Shown: positions 28,410 through 36,320 of the stretch, in pieces
How positions within the stretch are numbered: position 1 is the stretch's first letter
How the letters are laid out: each line of letters starts with the position of its first letter
Assembly: GCA_947644545.1 (NCBI GenBank)
Contig: CANRZW010000013.1
Coordinates: 22,707-86,706, forward strand
DNA from: an uncultured Lachnospiraceae bacterium
GTDB taxonomy: Bacteria > Bacillota > Clostridia > Lachnospirales > Lachnospiraceae
Direction of reading: 5' to 3'
DNA length: 64,000 nucleotides
Made by a program: the position numbers and the translations under genes
Notes under the pieces: model-generated
Seen by the model: the letters and a program-made list of their open reading frames with translations, nothing else
Told to the model about the DNA's origin: nothing
The model's database searches: none

Positions 28410-28855
28410 GAACCAAACACATGTTTGCTGTAATATGATTGCAAAAGTAGCCTGCTGCCCTCTCATTCTCTTATCAGGTGATTCCACTTTTCAGAATACC
28501 CACAGAAACACGCAACAAGCCCATATTTCGCATTTTAAAGGCATGGACGGTATTTTATCATGCAATACAGTACAAGCCCGATATGGGACAGATAGAGCCT
28601 TTACAAAGGGATTCGACAGTAGGGCAGTTTATTCCTCATGTATGAAGAATTGGGCTGAAAATTCAGTGGTACTTCTGCCCCATAATTACCAGCTCCCCCA
28701 CTTGTGCCAGCTTGTCGGCATGATTTGTATTCCAGTACGAGCCGGACGCAAGATTGCGTTTTGTGGAATATCCCTTGTGTGGTTACTGCTGATAGTTTCA
28801 TAGTAACTACACACGCACATTTCCGTTACCTGATAAGCCGGAGCATGGGCGGCGG

Positions 28856-29080
28856 TCATGCCTGCTTTTGGTTGTCACGTTCCATAGTTTCATCAATAGC
28901 CCGGACAACGAAGGAGTTCATGCTTTCCCCCATAGTGGCGGCGTGTGCCTGAACTTTTGCTTTATCGCCTTTGGGAACTCTGATTCGGATATCCTCAACG
29001 GATTCTTTCAGATATTTTTCATTGGCTTTTTTCCTGGCTTCCGTGTAACCAGTGTATGTGCTTTTCTTTTCATCTGACAT
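28856..29080 (-). CDS. Arc/RHH-type DNA-binding protein
   Basis: EDIRIRVPKGDKAKVQAHAATMGESMNSFVVRAIDETMERD ribbon-helix-helix pattern. Confidence 0.7.
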   Translation of the reverse strand: MSDEKKSTYTGYTEARKKANEKYLKESVEDIRIRVPKGDKAKVQAHAATMGESMNSFVVRAIDETMERDNQKQA

Positions 29081-29159
29081 AAGAAGCACCCTCTTTCTAT
29101 TATGTGTTTCAGTGGGAGGCAAAATATAGATGCACCTTCTCAACTGTACAATGATATTA

Positions 29160-29280
29160 TATCATAAGTAAATACATGTATCCATGTACATAATGCACAA
29201 ATATTAAGCACATGGGGACATGTAATTTTAAATATTCTGTCAATTGATATGTATGTGCCCATGTGCTATGATGGTATCAT
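29160..29280. promoter_or_regulatory. Divergent promoter/operator region between the RHH gene and the rightward operon
   Basis: ACATGtatcCATGT; GCACATGGGgACATGT; ATGTGCCCATGTGC; rightward TTGATA-N17-TATGAT. Confidence 0.6.
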
Positions 29281-29426
29281 CAAAGAGAGGAACACAACAG
29301 CCGGGAGAGCCGAAAACTCCCGATACCGAAAGCCATATACCTGTGAGTGAGCAACGGAGCAATACCAATAGTCAGGAAGATTCTTTCGGGGCTGAAAATC
29401 CTTAAAAATTGAAAGGAGTAGTCACA

Positions 29427-29702
29427 ATGACAGAGAGAATGATTGAGAACCATATCAAAAAGTTATCCGCGCTGGAAGAACAGATCGCGCAGCTCAAAGA
29501 GCAGGCGGACGCTATTAAGGACGAACTGAAATCTGACCTTGAAGAAAAGGGGCTTGACGAACTGCAGACAAAGAATTTCCTTATCAGGTGGAAAGAGATT
29601 GTGAGCAACCGCCTTGACGGTAAAGCATTAAAGGCAGCATTGCCGGAGATTTATAACCAGTACTGCAGAACGACAAGCATTCGGAGATTCACAGTAGCGT
29701 AA
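29427..29702 (+). CDS. Hypothetical coiled-coil protein (phage Gp157-like)
   Basis: ENHIKKLSALEEQIAQLKEQADAIKDELKSDLEEKGLDELQTKNFLIRWKE. Confidence 0.55.
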   Translation: MTERMIENHIKKLSALEEQIAQLKEQADAIKDELKSDLEEKGLDELQTKNFLIRWKEIVSNRLDGKALKAALPEIYNQYCRTTSIRRFTVA

Positions 29703-29825
29703 ATGAAAAGCCCTTATCAAAGCCGGTAACTCTGATAGGGGCAGATAACCCGGAAACTTGTAAATCGGGTATGGGGAATTATAACATACCACATGCTCGG
29801 AGTAAAGAATTGAAAGGAGTTTTTT

Positions 29826-29969
29826 ATGGTAGAACGGCACATGAGTAGGAAGAAACGCTTAAAAGCAATATGGAAAATTATCAGAAACATTGAAGATTCA
29901 TGGATTCTCTGGCAGATACACAGGACTTGCGTTCACATGACAGAGCCAGAGAAAGGCGGTGCGGAATGA
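29826..29969 (+). CDS. Microprotein 1 of tandem array
   Basis: MVERHMSRKKRLKAIWKIIRNIEDSWILWQIHRTCVHMTEPEKGGAE; overlaps the next ORF. Confidence 0.5.
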   Translation: MVERHMSRKKRLKAIWKIIRNIEDSWILWQIHRTCVHMTEPEKGGAE

Positions 29970-30091
29970 GAGAAATGTACATAGAAAGAACCATTGAGAT
30001 AATCAATCAGCTTGACAACGAACGGCTGAAAAAGGTTTATACAGTAGCAAAGACGCTTTTAAGGTTTCTGAAAGAGAAAGGCGGTGCGTAA
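29966..30091 (+). CDS. Microprotein 2 of tandem array
   Basis: MREMYIERTIEIINQLDNERLKKVYTVAKTLLRFLKEKGGA; ATGA overlap. Confidence 0.55.
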   Translation: MREMYIERTIEIINQLDNERLKKVYTVAKTLLRFLKEKGGA

Positions 30092-30222
30092 TGAAAGAAT
30101 ATTATGAACTTGATCATGATGAATGCATCAAAGCAATAAACGACATTTTATCCAAAATAAGCGACTTATGGATTGTTCGGCATATTTATCGTTTCGCAGT
30201 CAATATGACAGAAGAAGAGTAG
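30091..30222 (+). CDS. Microprotein 3 of tandem array
   Basis: MKEYYELDHDECIKAINDILSKISDLWIVRHIYRFAVNMTEEE; TAATG overlap. Confidence 0.55.
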   Translation: MKEYYELDHDECIKAINDILSKISDLWIVRHIYRFAVNMTEEE

Positions 30223-30232
30223 GAGGTGCAGT

Positions 30233-30349
30233 ATGGATTATAAAGCTATCATTATTGAGCTTTTAGAGAAAATCGAAAATCAAAGATTTCTCAAAGCTAT
30301 TTACATTTCCGTGAGTGACTATGTGAAAGAGAGTGAGGGTACAGAATGA
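30233..30349 (+). CDS. Microprotein 4 of tandem array
   Basis: MDYKAIIIELLEKIENQRFLKAIYISVSDYVKESEGTE; RBS GGAGG. Confidence 0.55.
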   Translation: MDYKAIIIELLEKIENQRFLKAIYISVSDYVKESEGTE

Positions 30350-30513
30350 ATGGAGTCAACGAAATAATTTTGAGAAACAAACCGGGCCGGGAACCGATGA
30401 GTTTTGAGCGGCTGAAATTTATCCTGTATTTTGTTGCCGGAATCATTGCTGAGGTGCTTGGGTTTGGTCTGGCATTTGTGATTGTTCTGGCGATGGCCGG
30501 AGTGTTCCGTTAA
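30346..30513 (+). CDS. Small single-TM protein
   Basis: MNGVNEIILRNKPGREPMSFERLKFILYFVAGIIAEVLGFGLAFVIVLAMAGVFR; ATGA overlap. Confidence 0.55.
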   Translation: MNGVNEIILRNKPGREPMSFERLKFILYFVAGIIAEVLGFGLAFVIVLAMAGVFR

Positions 30514-30576
30514 GGAAGGCATGGGCGGCTTTATGCCTGCTGCCCTATTCCACATTATAGAAAGGCGGTGCTTATT

Positions 30577-31797
30577 ATGGCAGAAAAGAGGAAAGACAAC
30601 CGGGGCAGGAATCTCAAAACTGGCGAATACTATGATTCAAATAATAAGCGGTATATGTTCCGAAAAATGATTGATGGCGAGCGCATCACAATTACTGCTC
30701 CTGATCTGGTGGAATTGCGGAAACAGGAAAATGATTTGCTGTGCAGGATTGACAGGGGCAATAAGCTGAATACCAGAAATGCCAGAATGACATTGAACGC
30801 CTACTTTGATTTTTGGATGGAAACATTTGCAAAGAGCGGCAGGAAAGCCACAACTTGTACGAATTACAAATCATATTACAATACATATATCAAGAATACA
30901 ATTGGGAAAAAGCAGATTGCAAAGATTACAAAGGCAGATTGCCAGAGAATCATTAATGAAATGGTTCAGGACGGCAAGAAACATTCTACGATGTCCAACC
31001 TGAAAAGTTGCTTGAATATCGTCTTTGAATGTGCTTTAGATGATGATATTATTATTAAGAATCCGGCAAAGAATTTACAAGTACCGCAAACAGAGAGCAA
31101 GAAACGGACGACCATAGAACAGCAGCAGATTAATTTGTTTATGGGTTATGTAAAGAATAGCGAACGGTATTCATATAGTTACCCAGCGTTTGTTGTCCTG
31201 TTTAATTTGGGTATGAGAATCGGAGAAATGGCGGCTTTGACGTGGGATGATGTGAATTTCAAAGAGAATACCATAACCATCAGTAAAACGGTAAATCGTT
31301 ACAGAAAAGCAGATTACGGATTTACTATGGCGGTAGCCTCTCCCAAAAGTAAAACATCTATTCGCACTGTTACAATAAACAGTGTGGTGAGAAAAACACT
31401 TTTAAAGCTGAAAATGCAAAGTGCACCTTCGGTGGCAAAATTGCCTTATGTGGATGATTCTGGGAATGTTAGAGGGTATATATCTGGTTTTCTGTTCGTG
31501 AATACATCCGGGAATGTATGGAATGAGCCGGGATTCCGGGAACTGATAAAAAGGATTGTGGAGCGGCACAACAAGGATGCAGAAGAAAACCATACAGAAA
31601 AGATTGAGAATTTTTGTCCGCACGTGGTTCGGCATACTTATACAAGTCTTGCCTATTCTGCCGGGGCTGATGTAAAGATTGTGAGCCAGAACCTCGGACA
31701 CGCTTCTACATCCGTGACACTGGACACATATACGCATTTGACAGAGGATAAAAAGCGAGAGCAGGAAGCAGTGGCGCAGACGGTTAGAATATCATAA
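30577..31797 (+). CDS. int: Tyrosine recombinase/integrase
   Basis: LGMRIGEMAALTWDD and HVVRHTYTSLAYSAGADVKIVSQNLGHASTSVTLDTYTHL. Confidence 0.93.
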   Translation: MAEKRKDNRGRNLKTGEYYDSNNKRYMFRKMIDGERITITAPDLVELRKQENDLLCRIDRGNKLNTRNARMTLNAYFDFWMETFAKSGRKATTCTNYKSYYNTYIKNTIGKKQIAKITKADCQRIINEMVQDGKKHSTMSNLKSCLNIVFECALDDDIIIKNPAKNLQVPQTESKKRTTIEQQQINLFMGYVKNSERYSYSYPAFVVLFNLGMRIGEMAALTWDDVNFKENTITISKTVNRYRKADYGFTMAVASPKSKTSIRTVTINSVVRKTLLKLKMQSAPSVAKLPYVDDSGNVRGYISGFLFVNTSGNVWNEPGFRELIKRIVERHNKDAEENHTEKIENFCPHVVRHTYTSLAYSAGADVKIVSQNLGHASTSVTLDTYTHLTEDKKREQEAVAQTVRIS

Positions 31798-31801
31798 TTG
31801 C

Positions 31802-31833
31802 TGTGACAATTCTGTGACAAATTCGAGAAGAAA
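31802..31833 (+). promoter_or_regulatory. Right integrase arm-type binding site candidate
   Basis: TGTGACAATTCTGTGACAAATTCGAGAAGAAA, near-identical to 23126-23157. Confidence 0.55.
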
Positions 31834-31919
31834 GACGGAAAAAGATAGATCATGATAAAAGCACCCTAAATGGCAGCAGTATTGAAATAAACAGTGATAA
31901 CACAAGAAGGAGAAGCGCG

Positions 31920-31949
31920 AACAACAGTTCGTAAAGAAAAAATACTTGA
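31920..31949 (+). repeat. attR candidate
   Basis: AACAACAGTTCGTAAAGAAAAAATACTTGA. Confidence 0.7.
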
Positions 31950-31974
31950 CACCATTCTTTTCTTATAGTAGAAT
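31946..31974 (+). promoter_or_regulatory. ylxM-ffh promoter overlapping attR
   Basis: TTGACA-N17-TAGAAT. Confidence 0.65.
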
Positions 31975-32019
31975 GCATAAGTCGGGTGCGATACAGCGTG
32001 TCCGGCAGAGGTTAGCGAC

Positions 32020-32382
32020 ATGGAAAAGATCGTGGAACAGGGATTGCTGTATGATTTCTATGGCGAGCTGCTGACGAAGCATCAGCGGCAGATCTATGAA
32101 GGAGTCGTATACGACAATCTGTCACTGAGTGAGATTGCGCAGGAAGAGGGCGTCAGCAGACAGGCAGTGCATGATATCGTGAAGCGTTGCGATAAGATCC
32201 TGCAGGGGTATGAAGAGAAGCTGAAGCTGATCGCCAGGTTTAAGAGCATCAAGGAGAAGATCGCCTGTATCAGCCGCCTGTCGGAGCAGCTAGAGGAAGA
32301 TGAGGATGTGAACGAAGAACAGTATCGTCTGTACAGCGCTAAGATAAAGCAGTTGTCTTCCGAGATTCTGCAGGAACTATAG
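32020..32382 (+). CDS. ylxM: YlxM-family DNA-binding protein
   Basis: LLYDFYGELLTKHQRQIYEGVVYDNLSLSEIAQEEGVSRQAVHDIVKR; before ffh. Confidence 0.9.
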   Translation: MEKIVEQGLLYDFYGELLTKHQRQIYEGVVYDNLSLSEIAQEEGVSRQAVHDIVKRCDKILQGYEEKLKLIARFKSIKEKIACISRLSEQLEEDEDVNEEQYRLYSAKIKQLSSEILQEL

Positions 32383-32426
32383 TGAATGATATAACACTTA
32401 GTATGATTTGAAAGGCATGGAATTCT

Positions 32427-33794
32427 ATGGCATTTGAAAGTTTGACCGATAAACTGCAGAATGTGTTCAAGAACCTGAGAAGTAAGGGACGCCTCACGGA
32501 AGCGGATGTCAAGACGGCGCTGAAGGAAGTGAAGATGGCGCTGTTGGAGGCGGACGTTAACTTTAAGGTGGTGAAGCAGTTCGTCAAGTCGGTGGAGGAG
32601 CGTGCCATCGGCGCGGATGTCCTGAACGGATTGAATCCGGGGCAGATGGTCATCAAGATCGTTAATGAAGAGATGATCTCGTTGATGGGGTCCGAGACTA
32701 CGGAGATTACATTACAGCCGGGTAAATCAATCACGGTCATCATGATGTGTGGTCTGCAGGGAGCCGGTAAGACAACCACCACAGCAAAGATAGCCGGAAA
32801 ACTCAAGCTCAAAGGTAAGAAGCCGCTGCTTGTGGCCTGTGACGTCTACAGACCGGCGGCGATCAAACAGCTGCAGATCAACGGTGAGAAACAGCAGGTT
32901 GAAGTTTTTGCCATGGGAGAGAACCACAAGCCGGTGAATATCGCGAAGGCGGCGGTGGAACATGCCCAGAAGAACGGCCATAATGTGGTGATCCTGGATA
33001 CGGCGGGACGTCTTCATATCGACGAGGAGATGATGGCGGAGCTGCAGGAGATCAAGAGCAATGTGGACGTGCATCAGAGTCTGCTGGTGGTGGATGCCAT
33101 GACCGGACAGGATGCGGTCAATGTGGCGAAGGATTTCGATGAGAAGATCGGGATCGACGGCGTGATCCTTTCCAAGATGGACGGTGATTCGAGAGGCGGT
33201 GCTGCACTCTCCATTAAGGCCGTGACAGGCAGGCCGATTCTGTATATCGGTATGGGAGAGAAGCTTTCGGACTTAGAGCAGTTCTATCCGGATCGTATGG
33301 CCAGCCGGATCCTGGGCATGGGTGATGTGCTGACATTGATCGAGAAGGTGCAGCAGAATCTGGATATCGACGAAGAGAAAGAGAAACAGATGGCGGCCCG
33401 CATGAAGAAGGGCAAATTCGACTTTGAAGATTATCTGGAAAGCATGAAACAGATGCGCAATATGGGTGGTCTGTCCGGTATCTTAAACATGATGCCGGGA
33501 ATGGGAAGTAAGATGGGGGATATCGAATCCCTGGTGGATGAGAAGCAGTTAGCCCGCATGGAGGCGATCGTGCTGAGCATGACGCCGGCGGAGCGGCAAA
33601 ATCCCAAACTGTTAAATCCCAGCAGAAAGCATCGGATTGCGAGAGGCGCCGGCGTGGATATTGCGATTGTCAATAAATTTATCAAGCAGTTTGAACAGTC
33701 CCAGAAGATGATGAAGCAGCTTCCCGGTATGATGGGCGGCAAGCGGGGCCGGGGCATGTTCGGCGGTTTAGGCGGTATGAAATTCCCATTTTAA
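32427..33794 (+). CDS. ffh: Signal recognition particle protein
   Basis: GLQGAGKTTTTAKIAGKLK, M-domain with Met-rich C-terminus. Confidence 0.96.
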   Translation: MAFESLTDKLQNVFKNLRSKGRLTEADVKTALKEVKMALLEADVNFKVVKQFVKSVEERAIGADVLNGLNPGQMVIKIVNEEMISLMGSETTEITLQPGKSITVIMMCGLQGAGKTTTTAKIAGKLKLKGKKPLLVACDVYRPAAIKQLQINGEKQQVEVFAMGENHKPVNIAKAAVEHAQKNGHNVVILDTAGRLHIDEEMMAELQEIKSNVDVHQSLLVVDAMTGQDAVNVAKDFDEKIGIDGVILSKMDGDSRGGAALSIKAVTGRPILYIGMGEKLSDLEQFYPDRMASRILGMGDVLTLIEKVQQNLDIDEEKEKQMAARMKKGKFDFEDYLESMKQMRNMGGLSGILNMMPGMGSKMGDIESLVDEKQLARMEAIVLSMTPAERQNPKLLNPSRKHRIARGAGVDIAIVNKFIKQFEQSQKMMKQLPGMMGGKRGRGMFGGLGGMKFPF

Positions 33795-33870
33795 GAATTG
33801 CCGGGGAGGGTTTCCGGGAGGTTCTTAAGGGTTTCAAATAATTAATATTTTTTAGATGGAGGCAAAGAAA

Positions 33871-34116
33871 ATGGCAGTTAAGATCAGATTAAGAAGAATG
33901 GGACAGAAGAAACATCCTTTCTACAGAATTGTAGTAGCAGATTCCAGATCTCCGAGAGACGGAAGATGTATCGCTGAGATCGGCACATACGATCCCAATA
34001 CGGATCCCAGCACCTACAAGGTAGACGAAGAGGCGGCCAAGAAATGGTTATCAGACGGCGCTCAGCCGACAGAAGTTGTCAGCAGGATTTTCAAGAGCGT
34101 AGGCATTACCAAATAG
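33871..34116 (+). CDS. rpsP: 30S ribosomal protein S16
   Basis: [32 protein letters not shown]. Confidence 0.96.
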   Translation: MAVKIRLRRMGQKKHPFYRIVVADSRSPRDGRCIAEIGTYDPNTDPSTYKVDEEAAKKWLSDGAQPTEVVSRIFKSVGITK

Positions 34117-34152
34117 TAGTCCGTTGTACAAAACAGCTTTTGGAGGTGGACA

Positions 34153-34380
34153 ATGAAGGAATTGGTTGAAGTGATCGCCAAAGCTCTTGTAGAAAACCCG
34201 GACGAGGTTGTTGTTACGGAGAAGGAAGAGGGTAAGAACATTACCGTTGAGCTTCATGTTGCAGCGTCGGATATGGGTAAGGTGATCGGTAAACAGGGCC
34301 GCATCGCGAAGGCGATCCGTTCCGTTGTGAAAGCCGCATCGTCGAAAGACAATAAGAGAGTGGACGTAGAAATTATCTAA
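34153..34380 (+). CDS. khpA: KH-domain RNA-binding protein (KhpA)
   Basis: MGKVIGKQGRIAKAIRSVVKAAS; between rpsP and rimM. Confidence 0.9.
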   Translation: MKELVEVIAKALVENPDEVVVTEKEEGKNITVELHVAASDMGKVIGKQGRIAKAIRSVVKAASSKDNKRVDVEII

Positions 34381-34450
34381 CAAATAGCCTCACGGAGCAA
34401 TCTGTGAGGTTTGTTATGTCGTAATCCGAAGATTTACAGAAAGGACAGTT

Positions 34451-34963
34451 ATGATATCTGAATTACAGATCGGCGTTATCACACAGACGCATGGCATCAG
34501 AGGAGAGGTCAAAGTATTTCCGACAACAGATGATGCAGCACGTTTTAAGAAGTTAAAAGAAGTGATCATGGATACCGGCAGAGAACGCCTGGATATGGAG
34601 ATCGAAGGCATTAAATTCTTCAAACAGTATGTGATTGTCAAATTTAAAGGATACGATTCCATCAATGATGTAGAAAAATATAAGAACGCGAAGCTCTATG
34701 TGACAAGGGATAAGGCGGTGCGTCTTAAAAAGGACGAATATTTTGTCGCCGATCTGATCGGAATGCAGGTGGTGACCGAGGAAGGAGAGGCCTTTGGCAC
34801 ATTGAAAGATGTGATGGCAACGGGCGCCAACGATGTGTATGTGGTGGAACGCAGCGGCGAAGACGGGGCAGAAGTGCTGATGCCGGCGATCAAGGAATGC
34901 GTGAAGAACATTGATATGGAGACCGGCGTGATTACGGTGCATATCATGGACGGGTTGTTGTGA
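34451..34963 (+). CDS. rimM: Ribosome maturation factor RimM
   Basis: IGVITQTHGIRGEVKVFPTTDD. Confidence 0.93.
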   Translation: MISELQIGVITQTHGIRGEVKVFPTTDDAARFKKLKEVIMDTGRERLDMEIEGIKFFKQYVIVKFKGYDSINDVEKYKNAKLYVTRDKAVRLKKDEYFVADLIGMQVVTEEGEAFGTLKDVMATGANDVYVVERSGEDGAEVLMPAIKECVKNIDMETGVITVHIMDGLL

Positions 34964-35005
34964 TCCTGCCCGAAGGATAAAAGAGAAAGGAAAGGGGATC
35001 TCACT

Positions 35006-35719
35006 ATGATGAATTTCCATATCCTTACGCTGTTTCCGGAGATGGTGATGCAGGGACTGCACACAAGTATACTCGGAAGAGCGGTGGAGCGGGAACATAT
35101 TTCCATCGAGGCGGTAAATATCAGAGACTACACACTGGATAAGCACGGTAAGGTGGATGATTATACTTACGGCGGCGGCGCGGGGATGCTGATGCAGGCA
35201 CAGCCGGTCTTCGACGCCTGGCAGGCGGTAGCGGACGGGATCGCCGCACGGGGGGCTTCTCCCGGGCGGGTCATATATGTGACGCCCCAGGGAAAGACTT
35301 TTCATCAGAAAATGGCCCAGGAGCTGGCAGCGGAAGAGGACCTGATCTTTCTGTGCGGTCATTATGAGGGCATCGACGAGCGGGTGCTGGAAGAGATCGT
35401 GACGGATGAGGTCTCCATAGGGGATTATGTGCTCACCGGCGGGGAGCTTCCGGCCATGGTGATGATCGATGCCATAGCCAGGTTGGTGCCCGGCGTGCTG
35501 CATAACACGGATTCTGCGGTGACGGAATCCTTTTATGACGGACTGTTAGAGTATCCACAGTATTCCAGGCCGGAGGTCTGGCATGACAGACGGGTGCCGC
35601 CCATACTGCTTTCCGGGGATCATGCCAAAGTGGATGCCTGGCGGCTGGAACAGTCCATCCTGAGGACGAAAGAGCGCAGGCCGGATCTGTATGAGGTGTA
35701 TTGCAACAAAAATCTATAA
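35006..35719 (+). CDS. trmD: tRNA (guanine-N1)-methyltransferase
   Basis: MNFHILTLFPEM; CGHYEGIDERVLEEIVTDEVSIGDYVLTGGE. Confidence 0.95.
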   Translation: MMNFHILTLFPEMVMQGLHTSILGRAVEREHISIEAVNIRDYTLDKHGKVDDYTYGGGAGMLMQAQPVFDAWQAVADGIAARGASPGRVIYVTPQGKTFHQKMAQELAAEEDLIFLCGHYEGIDERVLEEIVTDEVSIGDYVLTGGELPAMVMIDAIARLVPGVLHNTDSAVTESFYDGLLEYPQYSRPEVWHDRRVPPILLSGDHAKVDAWRLEQSILRTKERRPDLYEVYCNKNL

Positions 35720-35826
35720 ATTCGCTTGCAATCCTTTCCGTTATATGCTAAATTATTAATGTTGCGAAAAAGATGGTCCTCTGTTACAGATTGTATTAAG
35801 AACATCCATAGAAATAGGAGGCAGAT

Positions 35827-36174
35827 ATGAACCAGATTATCAGAGAAATCGAAGCAGAACAGTTAAAAGACAAGGTTGACGAGTTCAATGTAGGCGATAC
35901 CGTTAAGGTATACGGTAAGATCAAGGAAGGTAACCGCGAGAGAGTTCAGGTTTTCGAGGGTACCGTATTGAAGAAGCAGGGCGGAAGCAGCAGAGCTACC
36001 TTCACGGTTAGAAAGGTATCTAACGGCGTTGGCGTTGAGAAGACATGGCCCATGCATTCCCCGAACGTAGAGAAAGTCGAGGTAGTCAGAAGAGGTAAGG
36101 TAAGACGTGCGAAGCTGAACTACTTAAGAGACCGTGTCGGCAAGAAGGCTAAGGTCAAAGAGCTGGTAAAATAA
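35827..36174 (+). CDS. rplS: 50S ribosomal protein L19
   Basis: [34 protein letters not shown]. Confidence 0.96.
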   Translation: MNQIIREIEAEQLKDKVDEFNVGDTVKVYGKIKEGNRERVQVFEGTVLKKQGGSSRATFTVRKVSNGVGVEKTWPMHSPNVEKVEVVRRGKVRRAKLNYLRDRVGKKAKVKELVK

Positions 36175-36222
36175 AGGCTCCAGGCTGTTTTTACGTAGCG
36201 ATAAACAGATATGAGACGATGG

Positions 36223-36261
36223 AACTGGTACTGCAAAGAGATTTGTAGTATCAGTTTTTTT
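36223..36261 (+). terminator. Terminator after rplS
   Basis: ACTGgTACTgCAAAgagaTTTGtAGTAtCAGTTTTTTT. Confidence 0.8.
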
Positions 36262-36320
36262 GTGCTAAAATGAGACTGGGTCGCGGCGGGCTGCCGCGAG
36301 GAGAAAGGAACGGAATTGTT

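Larger units (their letters stand above)
23038..31949. mobile_element. Phage-derived integrative element/satellite-like island (~8.9 kb)
   Basis: Flanked by imperfect 30-bp direct repeats (23038-23067, 31920-31949; identical 19-bp core); integrase, repressor, xis-like and replication genes; no structural genes. Confidence 0.75.

Noticed and set aside
20139-28560. Toxin cassette considered as an IS or group II intron
   Set aside because: No transposase, terminal inverted repeats, target-site duplication or intron domains seen.
28357-28803. 148-aa plus ORF over the copy 3 flank (related to 22721-22975)
   Set aside because: It matches copy 2 because the whole DNA repeat is conserved; it covers the antisense promoter and terminator and has no RBS, so the similarity is better explained at DNA/RNA level.
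18660-31950. Whole accessory region considered as one integrated element
   Set aside because: Direct-repeat att cores and arm sites mark only 23038-31949; no matching repeat was seen near 18.7 kb.
34553-35503. 316-aa minus-strand ORF opposite rimM/trmD
   Set aside because: Shadow ORF, His-rich, crosses two real genes.
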